Assembly: GCA_903876795.1 (NCBI GenBank)
Contig: CAIRBK010000030.1
Span: 1-36,929, forward strand
DNA from: an uncultured Verrucomicrobiota bacterium
Lineage (GTDB): Bacteria > Verrucomicrobiota > Verrucomicrobiia > Opitutales > Opitutaceae
DNA length: 36,929 bases
Direction: 5' to 3'
Part shown: one piece after another, positions 15,932-23,349 of the stretch
Layout of the letters: the number at the start of each line of letters is the position of its first letter
Position numbering within the stretch: position 1 is the stretch's first letter
The notes under the pieces: generated by a model
Told to the model about the DNA's origin: nothing
Databases searched by the model: none
Seen by the model: only the letters and a program-made list of their open reading frames with translations
Program-made: the position numbers and the translations under genes

Positions 15932-17668
15932 TTAGTTGTTGTTCTTGTTGGAGAAGGTGTTGGTGAGCTGGCTTTGCATCTGCTTGATCTTGGACTGGGC
16001 GGTTTCCATGGCGGTGAAACCGGCCTCCAGCTGGGCGCGGCGCTGGACCAGGCGGCGCTCGAGGGCGGCGATCTGGTCGGTGAGGGAGGTGTTGCCGGTG
16101 GTGAGGTTGGTTTTCTGGGTGTCGAGGAGGCCCTTGGAACCGAGTTCGTTGCCGATGTAGGTGTCGATCAGCGTGCCGAGCCGGGCAAAGATGCCGGTGG
16201 AGGACTGGCGGAAGAGGGCGGAGACCTCGTCGGGGCGGTTGCGCAGGGCGGCGTCGAGGGTGGCGGAGTTTTTTACGGTCAGGTTGGCGTCGAGGCCGGT
16301 AAAATCGATGCCGATCTGGCCCAGTTGCGACAGGGTGCTGCTGAGGCCGGGGACGTTGGAAAAGACGGCTTTGCGGAGCTGGCTGGCCCAGCTCTGGACC
16401 TCGCGATTGTCACTGAGGACGGAGGTGGAGACCTTGCCCTTGCTGGAGGTGATCTTGGACTGGAGGTCGATGTAGGACTGGACCGAGTTAAAACTGGTGA
16501 TGAAGGAATCGATCAACGAGCGGGCGGAGCCGGTGTCGCTGGAGACGCCGACGGTCGCCGAACCGTCGGCGGCGGAGACGTCGAGGGAGATGCCGGTGAT
16601 GCCGTGGACATCTGCGGTGAGGGTGTTGCCCGTGCTGGTGAGGGTGGCCCCTCCGTTGACGGTGAACTGGGCGTTGAGACCGCGGCTGAGGCTGGCGCCG
16701 GAGGTGAGGCCGAGCGCCCCCATGAGGCCGCCGGAGGTTTCGCTGATGCTGAAGCCGAGATCGCCGGTGGCCTTGTTTTGCAAGGTGACTTTGTCGGAGG
16801 ACGGATCGTAGGCGGCGGTGACACCGGCGGTCGAGGCGTTGATGCGGGAGACGACGCCGGCAAGGGTGTCGGTGCCGGTGTTGTAGGCGATGGTGACGCC
16901 GTTGAGGACAAAGCTGCCGTTGCCGGAGCCATCCACGGCGGTGATGGGGGTGGCGAGGCGGGCGTTGGCCAGGGTGGCGGTGGTGGAGGCGGAGCCGAGC
17001 GCGCCCCCGCTGGTCACGGAACCGGAGTTGTTGTTGGAGAGCCGGCTGACGGCGAGGAAGTTGGAGGTGTCGGTGGCCGAGCCGAGGACGATGGGCGAGG
17101 CGCTGGTGAGCGTGATCTTGTCGGTGCCGGAGTTGTAGGCGGCGGTGACGGCATTGCCGGTGGCGGTGGAGATTTTGTCGAAGAGGTCCTGGAGCGAATC
17201 GGTGAGGGCGACGGTCACGCGGGAGCCGTTGACGGTGAAGACCCCGGCGGTAAGCGCGGTGGCCGAGCCGAAGCTGGCGAGGGTGACGCCGGAGACGTCG
17301 TTGGAGGCCGCGATGGGACTGCCGATGTCGGAGCCGCTGGTGAGCTTCGACGCGGTTGCTCGCTGGGTGACGGCAAAGGTGTAGGAACCGGCGGACGCGG
17401 TGGTCGCGGCGGTGGCGGACCACCCGGTGCCGCCCGAGACGGTGGCCTTGCGGGCGTCGAAGACGCCGTCCTTGTTGAGGGCGGTGATCGAGTCGCGCAG
17501 CTTACCGAGCATGGTGTCGAGGCCGGAAAGCGCGTCGATCTTGTCGTTGTTGTCGCTGATCTCGTTGGTCATCCGCGTGGCCGGTGCGCGCTCGATGGAG
17601 ATCATCTGGTCCACGAAGGTTTTCCAGTCGAAGCCGGAGACGAGGCCGGAGAGTTGGATCGCTGCCAT
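15932..17668 (-). CDS. fliD: Flagellar filament cap protein FliD (HAP2)
   Basis: FliD forms the cap at the filament tip and guides flagellin polymerisation. The 578-residue protein has the expected N-terminus (LSGLVSGFDWKTFVDQMISI, then LDTMLGKLRDSITALNKDG, about 5-65). A Ser/Thr/Gly/Ala-rich middle follows, and the C-terminal coiled coil (QIAALERRLVQRRAQLEAGF, then QSKIKQMQSQL) ends the protein. The length is a little above that of E. coli FliD. It is 110 nt downstream of fliR and could be read from the large flagellar operon or from its own promoter; no clear sigma-28 site was found in the gap. The lipoprotein gene follows after 2 nt, and flgM, fliS and fliT come next. Confidence 0.93.
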   Translation of the reverse strand: MAAIQLSGLVSGFDWKTFVDQMISIERAPATRMTNEISDNNDKIDALSGLDTMLGKLRDSITALNKDGVFDARKATVSGGTGWSATAATTASAGSYTFAVTQRATASKLTSGSDIGSPIAASNDVSGVTLASFGSATALTAGVFTVNGSRVTVALTDSLQDLFDKISTATGNAVTAAYNSGTDKITLTSASPIVLGSATDTSNFLAVSRLSNNNSGSVTSGGALGSASTTATLANARLATPITAVDGSGNGSFVLNGVTIAYNTGTDTLAGVVSRINASTAGVTAAYDPSSDKVTLQNKATGDLGFSISETSGGLMGALGLTSGASLSRGLNAQFTVNGGATLTSTGNTLTADVHGITGISLDVSAADGSATVGVSSDTGSARSLIDSFITSFNSVQSYIDLQSKITSSKGKVSTSVLSDNREVQSWASQLRKAVFSNVPGLSSTLSQLGQIGIDFTGLDANLTVKNSATLDAALRNRPDEVSALFRQSSTGIFARLGTLIDTYIGNELGSKGLLDTQKTNLTTGNTSLTDQIAALERRLVQRRAQLEAGFTAMETAQSKIKQMQSQLTNTFSNKNNN

Positions 17669-17766
17669 GACGGATAAGGGCTGGAGGGTGGAACGGGGCC
17701 GGGTGGGAGGGGCGCAACGAGGCGTTTATCTTAACGTCACTTTCCGGGCGGGCTTTAGTGATTTTT

Positions 17767-17792
17767 TGGTCGCCGGCGTCAGCGGGCGACCA
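17767..17792. repeat. 8-bp inverted repeat spanning the fliR stop codon
   Basis: TGGTCGCC (17767-17774) pairs with GGCGACCA (17785-17792) around a 10-nt loop that contains the fliR stop. On the - strand it is followed by A residues, not T, so it is not a standard terminator for fliR. Confidence 0.4.
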
Positions 17793-18534
17793 GTTCGAGC
17801 ATGGTCCAGGGGAGGCGTTCGAAGGCTCCGGCGAGGTAGCGGGCGAAGAGGGCGCCGCCGCCGGCCAGCATGAGCATGCCCAGCAGGGAGCGCATCGCGT
17901 AGCTCATGATGAAGACATTCATCTTGGGCACGGCGCGGCCGAGGATGGCGAAGGCAAAGGTGATCACGAAGTTCAGCGCGATGAAGGGGGCGGCCATGCG
18001 CAGGGCGAGATCCAGGAGGCGGGCGACCGCGCTCACGAGCGTCTCGGCCATGGCCGGGCTGAGCCCGCCCGCCCCCGGCGGCGCGATCACAAAGCTGTGC
18101 GCGAAGGCGGACAGCACCCCCTCGTGCGCGTGCATCGCGAAAAAAATGAGTCCGCCGAAGAACGCCATGAACGCGGGCAACGGTTCCTGGGAGGGTATGG
18201 GCACGTCGAAGCCGGGGGCGGCCATCAGGCCGATTTCGTTGGCGATGAGGCGGCCGGCCAATTCGGCCGCGGAGAGCACGGTGCGGATGAGCAGGCCCAT
18301 CGCCAGGCCGAGCAGCAACTCGTGGAACGCCGCCGAGGCCAGCGCCACCATCGTGGGCATGGGCGGCGGCGCGGCGACCGGCGTGACCGAGGCGACCAGA
18401 CCACCGATGAGAAACGAGAGCGCCGCCCGCAGCATCGGCGGAAGCGGGTGACCGCCCGGCACCGGCAGAGCCAGCACGATGCCCACTGCCCGCAGCGAGC
18501 CCATGACCATCAGCAGTATCGGCTCCCAGGGCAT
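17779..18534 (-). CDS. fliR: Flagellar export apparatus protein FliR
   Basis: FliR forms, with FliP and FliQ, the membrane core of the type III export gate. The 251 residues are very hydrophobic with about six membrane segments, for example ILLMVMGSLRAVGIVLALPV, MLRAALSFLIGGLVASVTPV, LLLGLAMGLLIRTVLSAAEL and ALNFVITFAFAILGRAVPKM. The LGLAMG...AAELAGRLIANEIGL and RAVPKMNVFIM segments are the conserved FliR signatures. Length fits the family (about 260). It starts 9 nt after the fliQ stop, in the usual fliP-fliQ-fliR order. Confidence 0.93.
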   Translation of the reverse strand: MPWEPILLMVMGSLRAVGIVLALPVPGGHPLPPMLRAALSFLIGGLVASVTPVAAPPPMPTMVALASAAFHELLLGLAMGLLIRTVLSAAELAGRLIANEIGLMAAPGFDVPIPSQEPLPAFMAFFGGLIFFAMHAHEGVLSAFAHSFVIAPPGAGGLSPAMAETLVSAVARLLDLALRMAAPFIALNFVITFAFAILGRAVPKMNVFIMSYAMRSLLGMLMLAGGGALFARYLAGAFERLPWTMLELVAR

Positions 18535-18543
18535 GGCGGCTCG

Positions 18544-18813
18544 CTAGTGCCCGAGCGTGCCGATGCGCGAAAGACTCTGCACGGCAAACTCGCCGAGCAG
18601 GCGCAGCGTCCAGGGCGCGAGCAGGATCATCACCCCGGCCACGGCGATCAACTTGGGGACGAAGGTCAGCGTCTGCTCCTGGATGCTCGTCACCGATTGC
18701 GCGAGGCTGGTGATGAGACCGACGAAGAGGATCACCCCGACAAAGGGCGACATCACATAGAGGACGAACATCACCAGGCTCTTGAAGATGTCGATGGCGG
18801 CTTCGGCGTTCAT
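18544..18813 (-). CDS. fliQ: Flagellar export apparatus protein FliQ
   Basis: The ATG at 18811-18813 gives an 89-residue protein of typical FliQ length with two membrane helices (FKSLVMFVLYVMSPFVGVIL and LIAVAGVMILLAPWTLRLL) joined by the conserved LITSLAQSVTSIQEQTLTFV loop. FliQ packs around the FliP-FliR core of the export gate. The start overlaps the fliP stop by 4 nt, and fliR follows after 9 nt. A longer open frame running up to 19575 is only the unused frame over fliP. Confidence 0.93.
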   Translation of the reverse strand: MNAEAAIDIFKSLVMFVLYVMSPFVGVILFVGLITSLAQSVTSIQEQTLTFVPKLIAVAGVMILLAPWTLRLLGEFAVQSLSRIGTLGH

Positions 18814-19625
18814 TGCTGGAAACTGGTGACGAGGCTTTGCACGACCAGGTGCCAGCCGTCCACCAGGACAAAGAGGAGGAGCTTGAAAGGGAGCGAGATG
18901 ATCGCCGGGGGCATCATCATCATGCCGAGCGCCATGAGGATGGCGGAGACGAGCAGATCGATCACCAGGAAGGGCAGGAAGATGAGGAAGCCCATCTGGA
19001 AGGCGGTCTGAAGCTCGCTGATCACGTAGGCGGGCACGACGACGCGCAGGGGCACGTCTTCCACCTTGGTGGGCGGGAAACGCGCGAGCTGGAGGAAGAA
19101 CTCGAGGTCGCGGGTGCGCGTTTGCTTGAGCATGAATTCCTTGAGCGGCTGGGCGGCCGCTTCGAGGGAGTCGGCGGTGCCGCGTTTGCCCTCCATGTAG
19201 GGCTTGAGGCCGGCCTCGTAGGAGCGTTCGAGGGTGGGGCCCATGATGAAGAGCGTGAGGAAGAGCGCGAGGCCGGTGACGATCTGGTTGGCCGGTGCGC
19301 TGGGCACGCCGATCGCGGTGCGGACAAAGCCGAGCACGATCACGATGCGGGTGAAGGAGGTCATGAGCAGCACCAGCGAGGGGGCGATGCTCAGGAGCGT
19401 CATGACGATGACGATCTGCAGGCCGACGCTGGCGGAGCCGGACTGGCCGCCGCCTTCGAGGTCCACGGCCAGACGCCAGGGGGTGGCTGCGGCGGGGGCG
19501 GCGGCGGTCGCGGCCTCCTGGGCGGACAGGAAGGCGGGGAAGGCGAGCAGGAGCAGCGCGGCGAGGGCGAACCACGCGGCGCCCGCGCGAGGCGGTCTCG
19601 ATCCGGGTTCAGCGGCGGGGTTCAT
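18810..19625 (-). CDS. fliP: Flagellar export apparatus protein FliP
   Basis: The 271 residues begin with a hydrophobic signal segment (AGAAWFALAALLLLAFPAFL) and then the FliP core: VIVMTLLSIAPSLVLLMTSF, FTRIVIVLGFVRTAIGVP, PANQIVTGLALFLTLFIMGP, an EFFLQLAR loop, and AFQMGFLIFLPFLVIDLLVS with ILMALGMMMMPP. FliP pentamers form the pore of the export gate, and the signal peptide is usual for the family. The start lies within the end of fliO (17-nt overlap), and the end overlaps fliQ by 4 nt, so translation of fliO, fliP and fliQ is probably coupled. Confidence 0.95.
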   Translation of the reverse strand: MNPAAEPGSRPPRAGAAWFALAALLLLAFPAFLSAQEAATAAAPAAATPWRLAVDLEGGGQSGSASVGLQIVIVMTLLSIAPSLVLLMTSFTRIVIVLGFVRTAIGVPSAPANQIVTGLALFLTLFIMGPTLERSYEAGLKPYMEGKRGTADSLEAAAQPLKEFMLKQTRTRDLEFFLQLARFPPTKVEDVPLRVVVPAYVISELQTAFQMGFLIFLPFLVIDLLVSAILMALGMMMMPPAIISLPFKLLLFVLVDGWHLVVQSLVTSFQQ

Positions 19626-20070
19626 CGGCGTCTTCGCGGGGGTCGAGGGGGGAGAGCATTTGTATCCCGCCGGCGGCTACACCGAGCAGGAAGCGGCGGC
19701 CGTCGCAGGAGGCGACCACCAGGAACTGGCGGTTGCCGAGAGGGCGGGTGTCCTCGATCTGGATCGTGCCGCGGCGGCCGGAGGCGGCGGGGCGGCCGCG
19801 ACGCCACCACCAGAGGCCGCCGGCGGCGGCGCCGGCCAGGGCGACGAAGAGGAGGGTGCCGGCGGCCGAGGCCGGGGGCGCGGGGCGGGGCGAGGCGGGG
19901 TCGTTCGCGGCGGGGGCGCCGCCGGGGTAGAGCAGGGTGTCGCCGCTGCGGGCGGCGGGGGAAGAGGGTTCGGCGGCGATCATCGGCTGCGCCATCTCCA
20001 AAATGGCGCAGCCGACTACCACTGTCAGCCAGCGGGTCACGCTGGAAGGTGTGAAAAGGGGGGAGCTCAC
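19609..20070 (-). CDS. fliO: Flagellar biosynthesis protein FliO
   Basis: FliO helps FliP assemble in the membrane. This 153-residue protein has an N-terminal signal-like segment (WLTVVVGCAILEMAQPMIAA), a Pro/Ala-rich periplasmic linker, one membrane helix (AGTLLFVALAGAAAGGLWWW, about 70-89), and the cytoplasmic FliO domain (IQIEDTRPLGNRQFLVVASC, then RFLLGVAAGGIQMLSPL). The domain's P-L-G-x-x-x-x-L-x-V-V pattern is diagnostic. It overlaps fliN upstream by 4 nt and fliP downstream by 17 nt. Confidence 0.88.
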   Translation of the reverse strand: MSSPLFTPSSVTRWLTVVVGCAILEMAQPMIAAEPSSPAARSGDTLLYPGGAPAANDPASPRPAPPASAAGTLLFVALAGAAAGGLWWWRRGRPAASGRRGTIQIEDTRPLGNRQFLVVASCDGRRFLLGVAAGGIQMLSPLDPREDADEPRR

Positions 20071-20330
20071 GAGGACGCGGAGGTGTTGGCGGGGCCGACG
20101 AGCTCGGTGATTTTGATGCCGAAATTCTCGTCCACGACGACCACTTCACCGTAGGCGACGAGCTTGTCGTTGACGTAGAGGCCCACCGGTTCGGAGGCGC
20201 GGTGTTGGAGCTGGATGACGGAGCCGGCGGTGAGGGCGAGGACTTCGCGCATGGAGAGCTGGCAGGAGCCGAGTTGAACGGTGACTTTCACCTTCACGTC
20301 GAGAACGAGATCGAGGGTGGCGTTTTCCAT
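20067..20330 (-). CDS. fliN: Flagellar motor switch protein FliN
   Basis: FliN forms the lower part of the cytoplasmic C-ring and takes part in switching and export. Only 87 residues long, it is essentially one SpoA domain (VLDVKVKVTVQLGSCQLSMR, EVLALTAGSVIQL, PVGLYVNDKLVAYGEVVVVD, NFGIKITEL). The N-terminal extension of about 50 residues seen in E. coli FliN is missing, which is common in short FliN forms. It starts 6 nt after the fliM stop and overlaps fliO by 4 nt. Confidence 0.95.
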   Translation of the reverse strand: MENATLDLVLDVKVKVTVQLGSCQLSMREVLALTAGSVIQLQHRASEPVGLYVNDKLVAYGEVVVVDENFGIKITELVGPANTSASS

Positions 20331-20336
20331 GGGGTT

Positions 20337-21362
20337 TCAGGGGCGGCCTTGTTCGGCCGGGGTGATTTTGCGGTTGATCTTCACGGCGACGAGGTCGCGT
20401 TCGACGCCGACGGTGCCGATAAATTTGTGGGTGCCGCTGAGCAGCAGGCGCGTCTGGTCGAGGATGTCCATCGGGAGCTCGAGGACGTCGCCGACGCGCA
20501 GGGAGGATATTTCGCGCAGGGACATCTCGGTGAGGTTCCACTCGGCGCGCACGGGGATCTGCACGTTTTCGTAGATGTCGCGCCACTGGGCGTTGGCCGG
20601 AGGCGCGGAGGGGGCGGTGTCCTTCTGGCGGCGCTGCTGGAGGGACTTCACCAGGGGCTCGATGGTGTAGTAGGGCAGGCCGATCTGGATCTGTTCGGAG
20701 CAGTCTCCGAAGCTGACCTCGATGGCGAGGGCGAGCACGACGGCGTCGCGGGGGGAGGTCTGGAGGAAGCGGCCGTTGTTTTCGTGGCCGATGAGCTGGG
20801 GGTGGAGCTCGCGGTCCTCGCGCCACTGGGAGCACCACTCTTCCAGGATGATCTTGAGCACGTCTTCGAGGAGGGCGACTTCGATCTCGGTGAGGTAGCG
20901 CTCGGCCTTGACGGAGTGGCCGCGGCCGCCGAGGAGGCGGTCCACGAAGGTGAGGGCGAGGCGGGGGTTGACGTCGAGCACGCCGACGCCGAGGAGGGGG
21001 TCGGCCTTGAAGAGGCAGATGTGGGTGGGGGTGGAGAGACCCTCGGTGAACTTGGCGTAGGTCTGCGTCTGGAGGCGGGCCATCTTGAGCGAGCACTCCA
21101 TGCGCAGGAACATGGAGAGGCGGGCCGAGAGGTAGCGGATGAAGTCCTCGTGGAGGATGCGCAGGCGGCGGAGCTCGACCTCGGTGAGGAAGGCGGGGTT
21201 GCGGAAGTCGTAGGGCTCGACGCGGGCGGCGGAGGCGTCGGCGGCGCGGGTGCCGTCGGCGCGGATGAGCGGGGGAGCGGTCTCGGCGGTGGCGGCGGCG
21301 AGCAGCTGGTCGATCTCGCTCTGGTCGAGAATGCCTCCGGAACTGTCTGTCGGGTCGGCCAT
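20337..21362 (-). CDS. fliM: Flagellar motor switch protein FliM
   Basis: FliM is the C-ring protein that receives phosphorylated CheY. The N-terminus keeps the CheY-binding peptide (ILDQSEIDQLL, residues 11-21). The middle CheC-like domain includes YDFRNPAFLTEVELRRLRIL, ARLSMFLRMECSLKMARLQT and DRLLGGRGHSVKAERYLTEI. The C-terminal SpoA domain has VQIPVRAEWNLTEMSLREIS and LRVGDVLELPM, ending with a typical FIGTVGVERDLVAVKI. At 341 residues its length is normal. The E. coli-type signalling route should apply, but no cheY or cheA is in the window. It lies 6 nt after fliL and 6 nt before fliN. Confidence 0.96.
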   Translation of the reverse strand: MADPTDSSGGILDQSEIDQLLAAATAETAPPLIRADGTRAADASAARVEPYDFRNPAFLTEVELRRLRILHEDFIRYLSARLSMFLRMECSLKMARLQTQTYAKFTEGLSTPTHICLFKADPLLGVGVLDVNPRLALTFVDRLLGGRGHSVKAERYLTEIEVALLEDVLKIILEEWCSQWREDRELHPQLIGHENNGRFLQTSPRDAVVLALAIEVSFGDCSEQIQIGLPYYTIEPLVKSLQQRRQKDTAPSAPPANAQWRDIYENVQIPVRAEWNLTEMSLREISSLRVGDVLELPMDILDQTRLLLSGTHKFIGTVGVERDLVAVKINRKITPAEQGRP

Positions 21363-21368
21363 GTCGGG

Positions 21369-21977
21369 TTACTGGACCACGAATTCGGAGAAGAAGAGAC
21401 CCTCGGCGATGCGTTCGCCGAGCACCTGGTTGTAGGCGGCGAGGAGCCGCTCGCGGAGGATGTTCTTGGAGCCGGACTCCTCGAGGTCGGCGAGGGTGAG
21501 GGAGGAGAGCACGGCGAGGGTGACGTCGACCAGCTGGGCGCGGGAACCCTCGAAACGGGCGTGGAGGTTGGGCTTCGAGCCGGTGACGAGGAAGGTGACC
21601 TTGAGGTAGCGGGTGCCCATCGTGCCGGAGAGGTTGACCACGATGTTCTCGAACTTGTAGCCCTCTTCGGCGCCGCCCTTCTCACCGCCCTTTTCGCCGC
21701 CTTTGCCGCCGTGGCCGGAGGACTTCTCGGCTTTTTCGGATTTCTCGGCCTTGGCGGGGGCGGCCTCATGGGACTCGCCGGAGGCGGCCTCATGGACGGC
21801 GGAGCGGAGCTTGGGGATGAGCACGAATTGGGCGACCGCCCAGGTGGCGGCGGGGGCCGCCACGATGGCGATGATCGCGGGGAGCAGCGCCTTGATGCCG
21901 CCGCCGGCGGGTGCGGCCGGGGCGGCGCCCTTCTCGGGAGCGGCGGCGGGGGCGGATTCTGGTTTTTTTTCGGCCAT
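21369..21977 (-). CDS. fliL: Flagellar basal body-associated protein FliL
   Basis: FliL sits around the motor stators in the inner membrane. The 202 residues have an Ala/Pro-rich cytoplasmic start, one membrane helix (LLPAIIAIVAAPAATWAVAQ, about 31-50), and the periplasmic FliL domain with the characteristic NIVVNLSGTMGTRYLKVTFL, LVDVTLAVLSSLTLADLEE and FFSEFVVQ. Between the helix and the domain is an unusual Lys/Glu/Gly-rich spacer with near-repeats (GGKGGEKGGEKGG, about 92-104). Such a charged linker is longer than in most FliL proteins. It lies 13 nt after flgE and 6 nt before fliM. Confidence 0.92.
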   Translation of the reverse strand: MAEKKPESAPAAAPEKGAAPAAPAGGGIKALLPAIIAIVAAPAATWAVAQFVLIPKLRSAVHEAASGESHEAAPAKAEKSEKAEKSSGHGGKGGEKGGEKGGAEEGYKFENIVVNLSGTMGTRYLKVTFLVTGSKPNLHARFEGSRAQLVDVTLAVLSSLTLADLEESGSKNILRERLLAAYNQVLGERIAEGLFFSEFVVQ

Positions 21978-21990
21978 GACCGGGAATCGC

Positions 21991-22863
21991 TTAGCGCTTC
22001 AGGTTGACGACTTCCTCGAGGACGGAGTCGGAGACGGTGACGATGCGCGAGCTGGCCTGGAAGCTGCGCTGGGTCGTGATCATGTTGGCGAACTGCTCGG
22101 TGAGATCGACGTTGGACAGTTCCAGCGTGCCGGCCTCGACGGTGCCCAGGCCGTTGGTGCCGGGGTTGTTTTCACCGGTGTTGACGAGGGCCACGCCACC
22201 GACGGGGCCGGCCGCGACGAAGCCGTTGTAGAGGTTGTCGCCCGCCTTCTGGAGGGCGGAAGGGTCGCGGAAGTTCTGCAGGAGGAGCTTGTTGGTGGTG
22301 GCCGAGGTGCCGTCGGAGTAGAACTCGATCAGGTTGCCCTGGCGGTCGAAGGAAAAGGATTGGAGCTGGGTGCCGGTGGGCGGGGTGCCGAGGACGATGT
22401 CGCCCACGGTGGCGGGGGCGGCCAGGGCGGTGCCGCCGGTGAGACCTTGCACGCGGTAGCCTTTGGAGGTGACGAGGTAGCCCTGGTCGTCCATGCGGAA
22501 GTCGCCGGCGCGGGTGGCGTATTCGCTGCTGTCCACAATGTTTTTGACGCGGAAAAAGCCGTTGCCGGAGACGCCGAGGTCGGTGCTGACGCCGGTGGTG
22601 CTGAGCGCGCCCTGGTTCATGTTGGCGTTGATGGAGCCGAGGCCGACGCCGGTGCCCACCTGGATGGCGGAGAGGTTGGAACTGGTGGCGGTGGACGGGG
22701 CGGAGCTGCGCAGGGTGTTGCTGAAGCTCTCCTGGAAGCTGGCGTTGGAGGCCTTGTAGCCGGTGGTGTTTACGTTGGCGATGTTGTTGCCGATGACTTC
22801 GAGGCCCTTGGTGAAGGCGCGCATCGCGCTGACGCCGGAGGTGAGTGTGCCGATGAGTGACAT
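21991..22863 (-). CDS. flgE: Flagellar hook protein FlgE (short form)
   Basis: The protein has the N-terminal rod/hook motif (GLEVIGNNIANVNTTGYKAS, residues 20-39), the middle hook segment (GALSTTGVSTDLGVSGNGFF) and the C-terminal helix (FANMITTQRSFQASSRIVTV). Position straight after flgD and fliK identifies it as the hook subunit. At 290 residues it is much shorter than the roughly 400 residues of E. coli FlgE, having a reduced outer hook domain. FlgG-type rod protein is the alternative, but flgF/flgG are not next to it and the flgD-flgE order is classical. It is followed by fliL after 13 nt. Confidence 0.88.
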   Translation of the reverse strand: MSLIGTLTSGVSAMRAFTKGLEVIGNNIANVNTTGYKASNASFQESFSNTLRSSAPSTATSSNLSAIQVGTGVGLGSINANMNQGALSTTGVSTDLGVSGNGFFRVKNIVDSSEYATRAGDFRMDDQGYLVTSKGYRVQGLTGGTALAAPATVGDIVLGTPPTGTQLQSFSFDRQGNLIEFYSDGTSATTNKLLLQNFRDPSALQKAGDNLYNGFVAAGPVGGVALVNTGENNPGTNGLGTVEAGTLELSNVDLTEQFANMITTQRSFQASSRIVTVSDSVLEEVVNLKR

Positions 22864-22893
22864 ATCAATGAGGTGGGTTGTGGGTTATCGGGA

Positions 22894-23343
22894 TCAGGCT
22901 TTGGTTTGAGTGGCGGGAACGACGACGGCCGGGGCCACGCGAACGACTTGGGAGAGGGGATAGTAGAGGCCGCCGACGCCGACCTTGACGGTGCCGTCGG
23001 ACGAATCGACGGCATCCACCACGCCGGCGACGGAGCCGTTCTTGGTGTCCAGGGTGACTTGGCGGCCGAGCATGCCGGCGGCGGATTGCAGGGAGAAATC
23101 GGTGCGGATGGCGGCCATGTCCTTGGCCATCTGCGAGGACTGCTCGAGGGCGGAGAACTGGGCCATCTGGGCCATAAAGGAGGTGTCCTCCATGGGTTTC
23201 ATGGGGTCCTGTTTGGTGAGCTGCACGGTGATGAGCTTGAGGAAATCCTCCTGCCCGAGGGTCTTCTTGGGAACGCGACCGGAAGACGCGGCATCCTGAT
23301 AGGAGGAGAGCGCGGAGCCGGACTGGGTGTTGGTGATGGTCAT
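22894..23343 (-). CDS. flgD: Hook assembly scaffold protein FlgD
   Basis: FlgD caps the growing hook during assembly. The conserved N-terminal part is clear: [20 protein letters not shown] (residues 29-48), then [17 protein letters not shown]. The C-terminal part is shorter than in E. coli (149 residues in total against about 230) and lacks the large FNIII/Tudor-like module; it keeps only a small beta segment ([20 protein letters not shown]). It is 6 nt after fliK and 30 nt before flgE, forming the fliK-flgD-flgE group for hook length, cap and subunit. Confidence 0.93.
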   Translation of the reverse strand: MTITNTQSGSALSSYQDAASSGRVPKKTLGQEDFLKLITVQLTKQDPMKPMEDTSFMAQMAQFSALEQSSQMAKDMAAIRTDFSLQSAAGMLGRQVTLDTKNGSVAGVVDAVDSSDGTVKVGVGGLYYPLSQVVRVAPAVVVPATQTKA

Positions 23344-23349
23344 GGCGGT

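Noticed and set aside
15974-17677. 567-residue open frame on the + strand over fliD
   Set aside because: Glycine- and glutamate-rich shadow of fliD with no domain; high G+C leaves long open frames on the opposite strand.
17669-17778. Sigma-28 or sigma-54 promoter before fliD
   Set aside because: A TAAAG box and a TTGC element are visible on the - strand, but neither has a matching partner box at a proper distance.
17767-17792. Terminator for fliR
   Set aside because: The 8-bp stem is perfect, but on the - strand it is followed by A residues, not T, so I kept it only as an inverted repeat.
18544-19575. Long frame ending in the fliQ sequence
   Set aside because: Only the last 89 residues are FliQ; the rest is an Arg/Pro-rich unused frame over fliP. 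I list only the short gene.
20413-20425. GCCGATAA on the + strand inside fliM
   Set aside because: There is no TAAA-like box upstream, and the strand and position are wrong for any nearby gene.
20202-22007. 601-residue open frame on the + strand over fliN, fliM and fliL
   Set aside because: It covers three well-supported flagellar genes on the other strand and has only low-complexity sequence.
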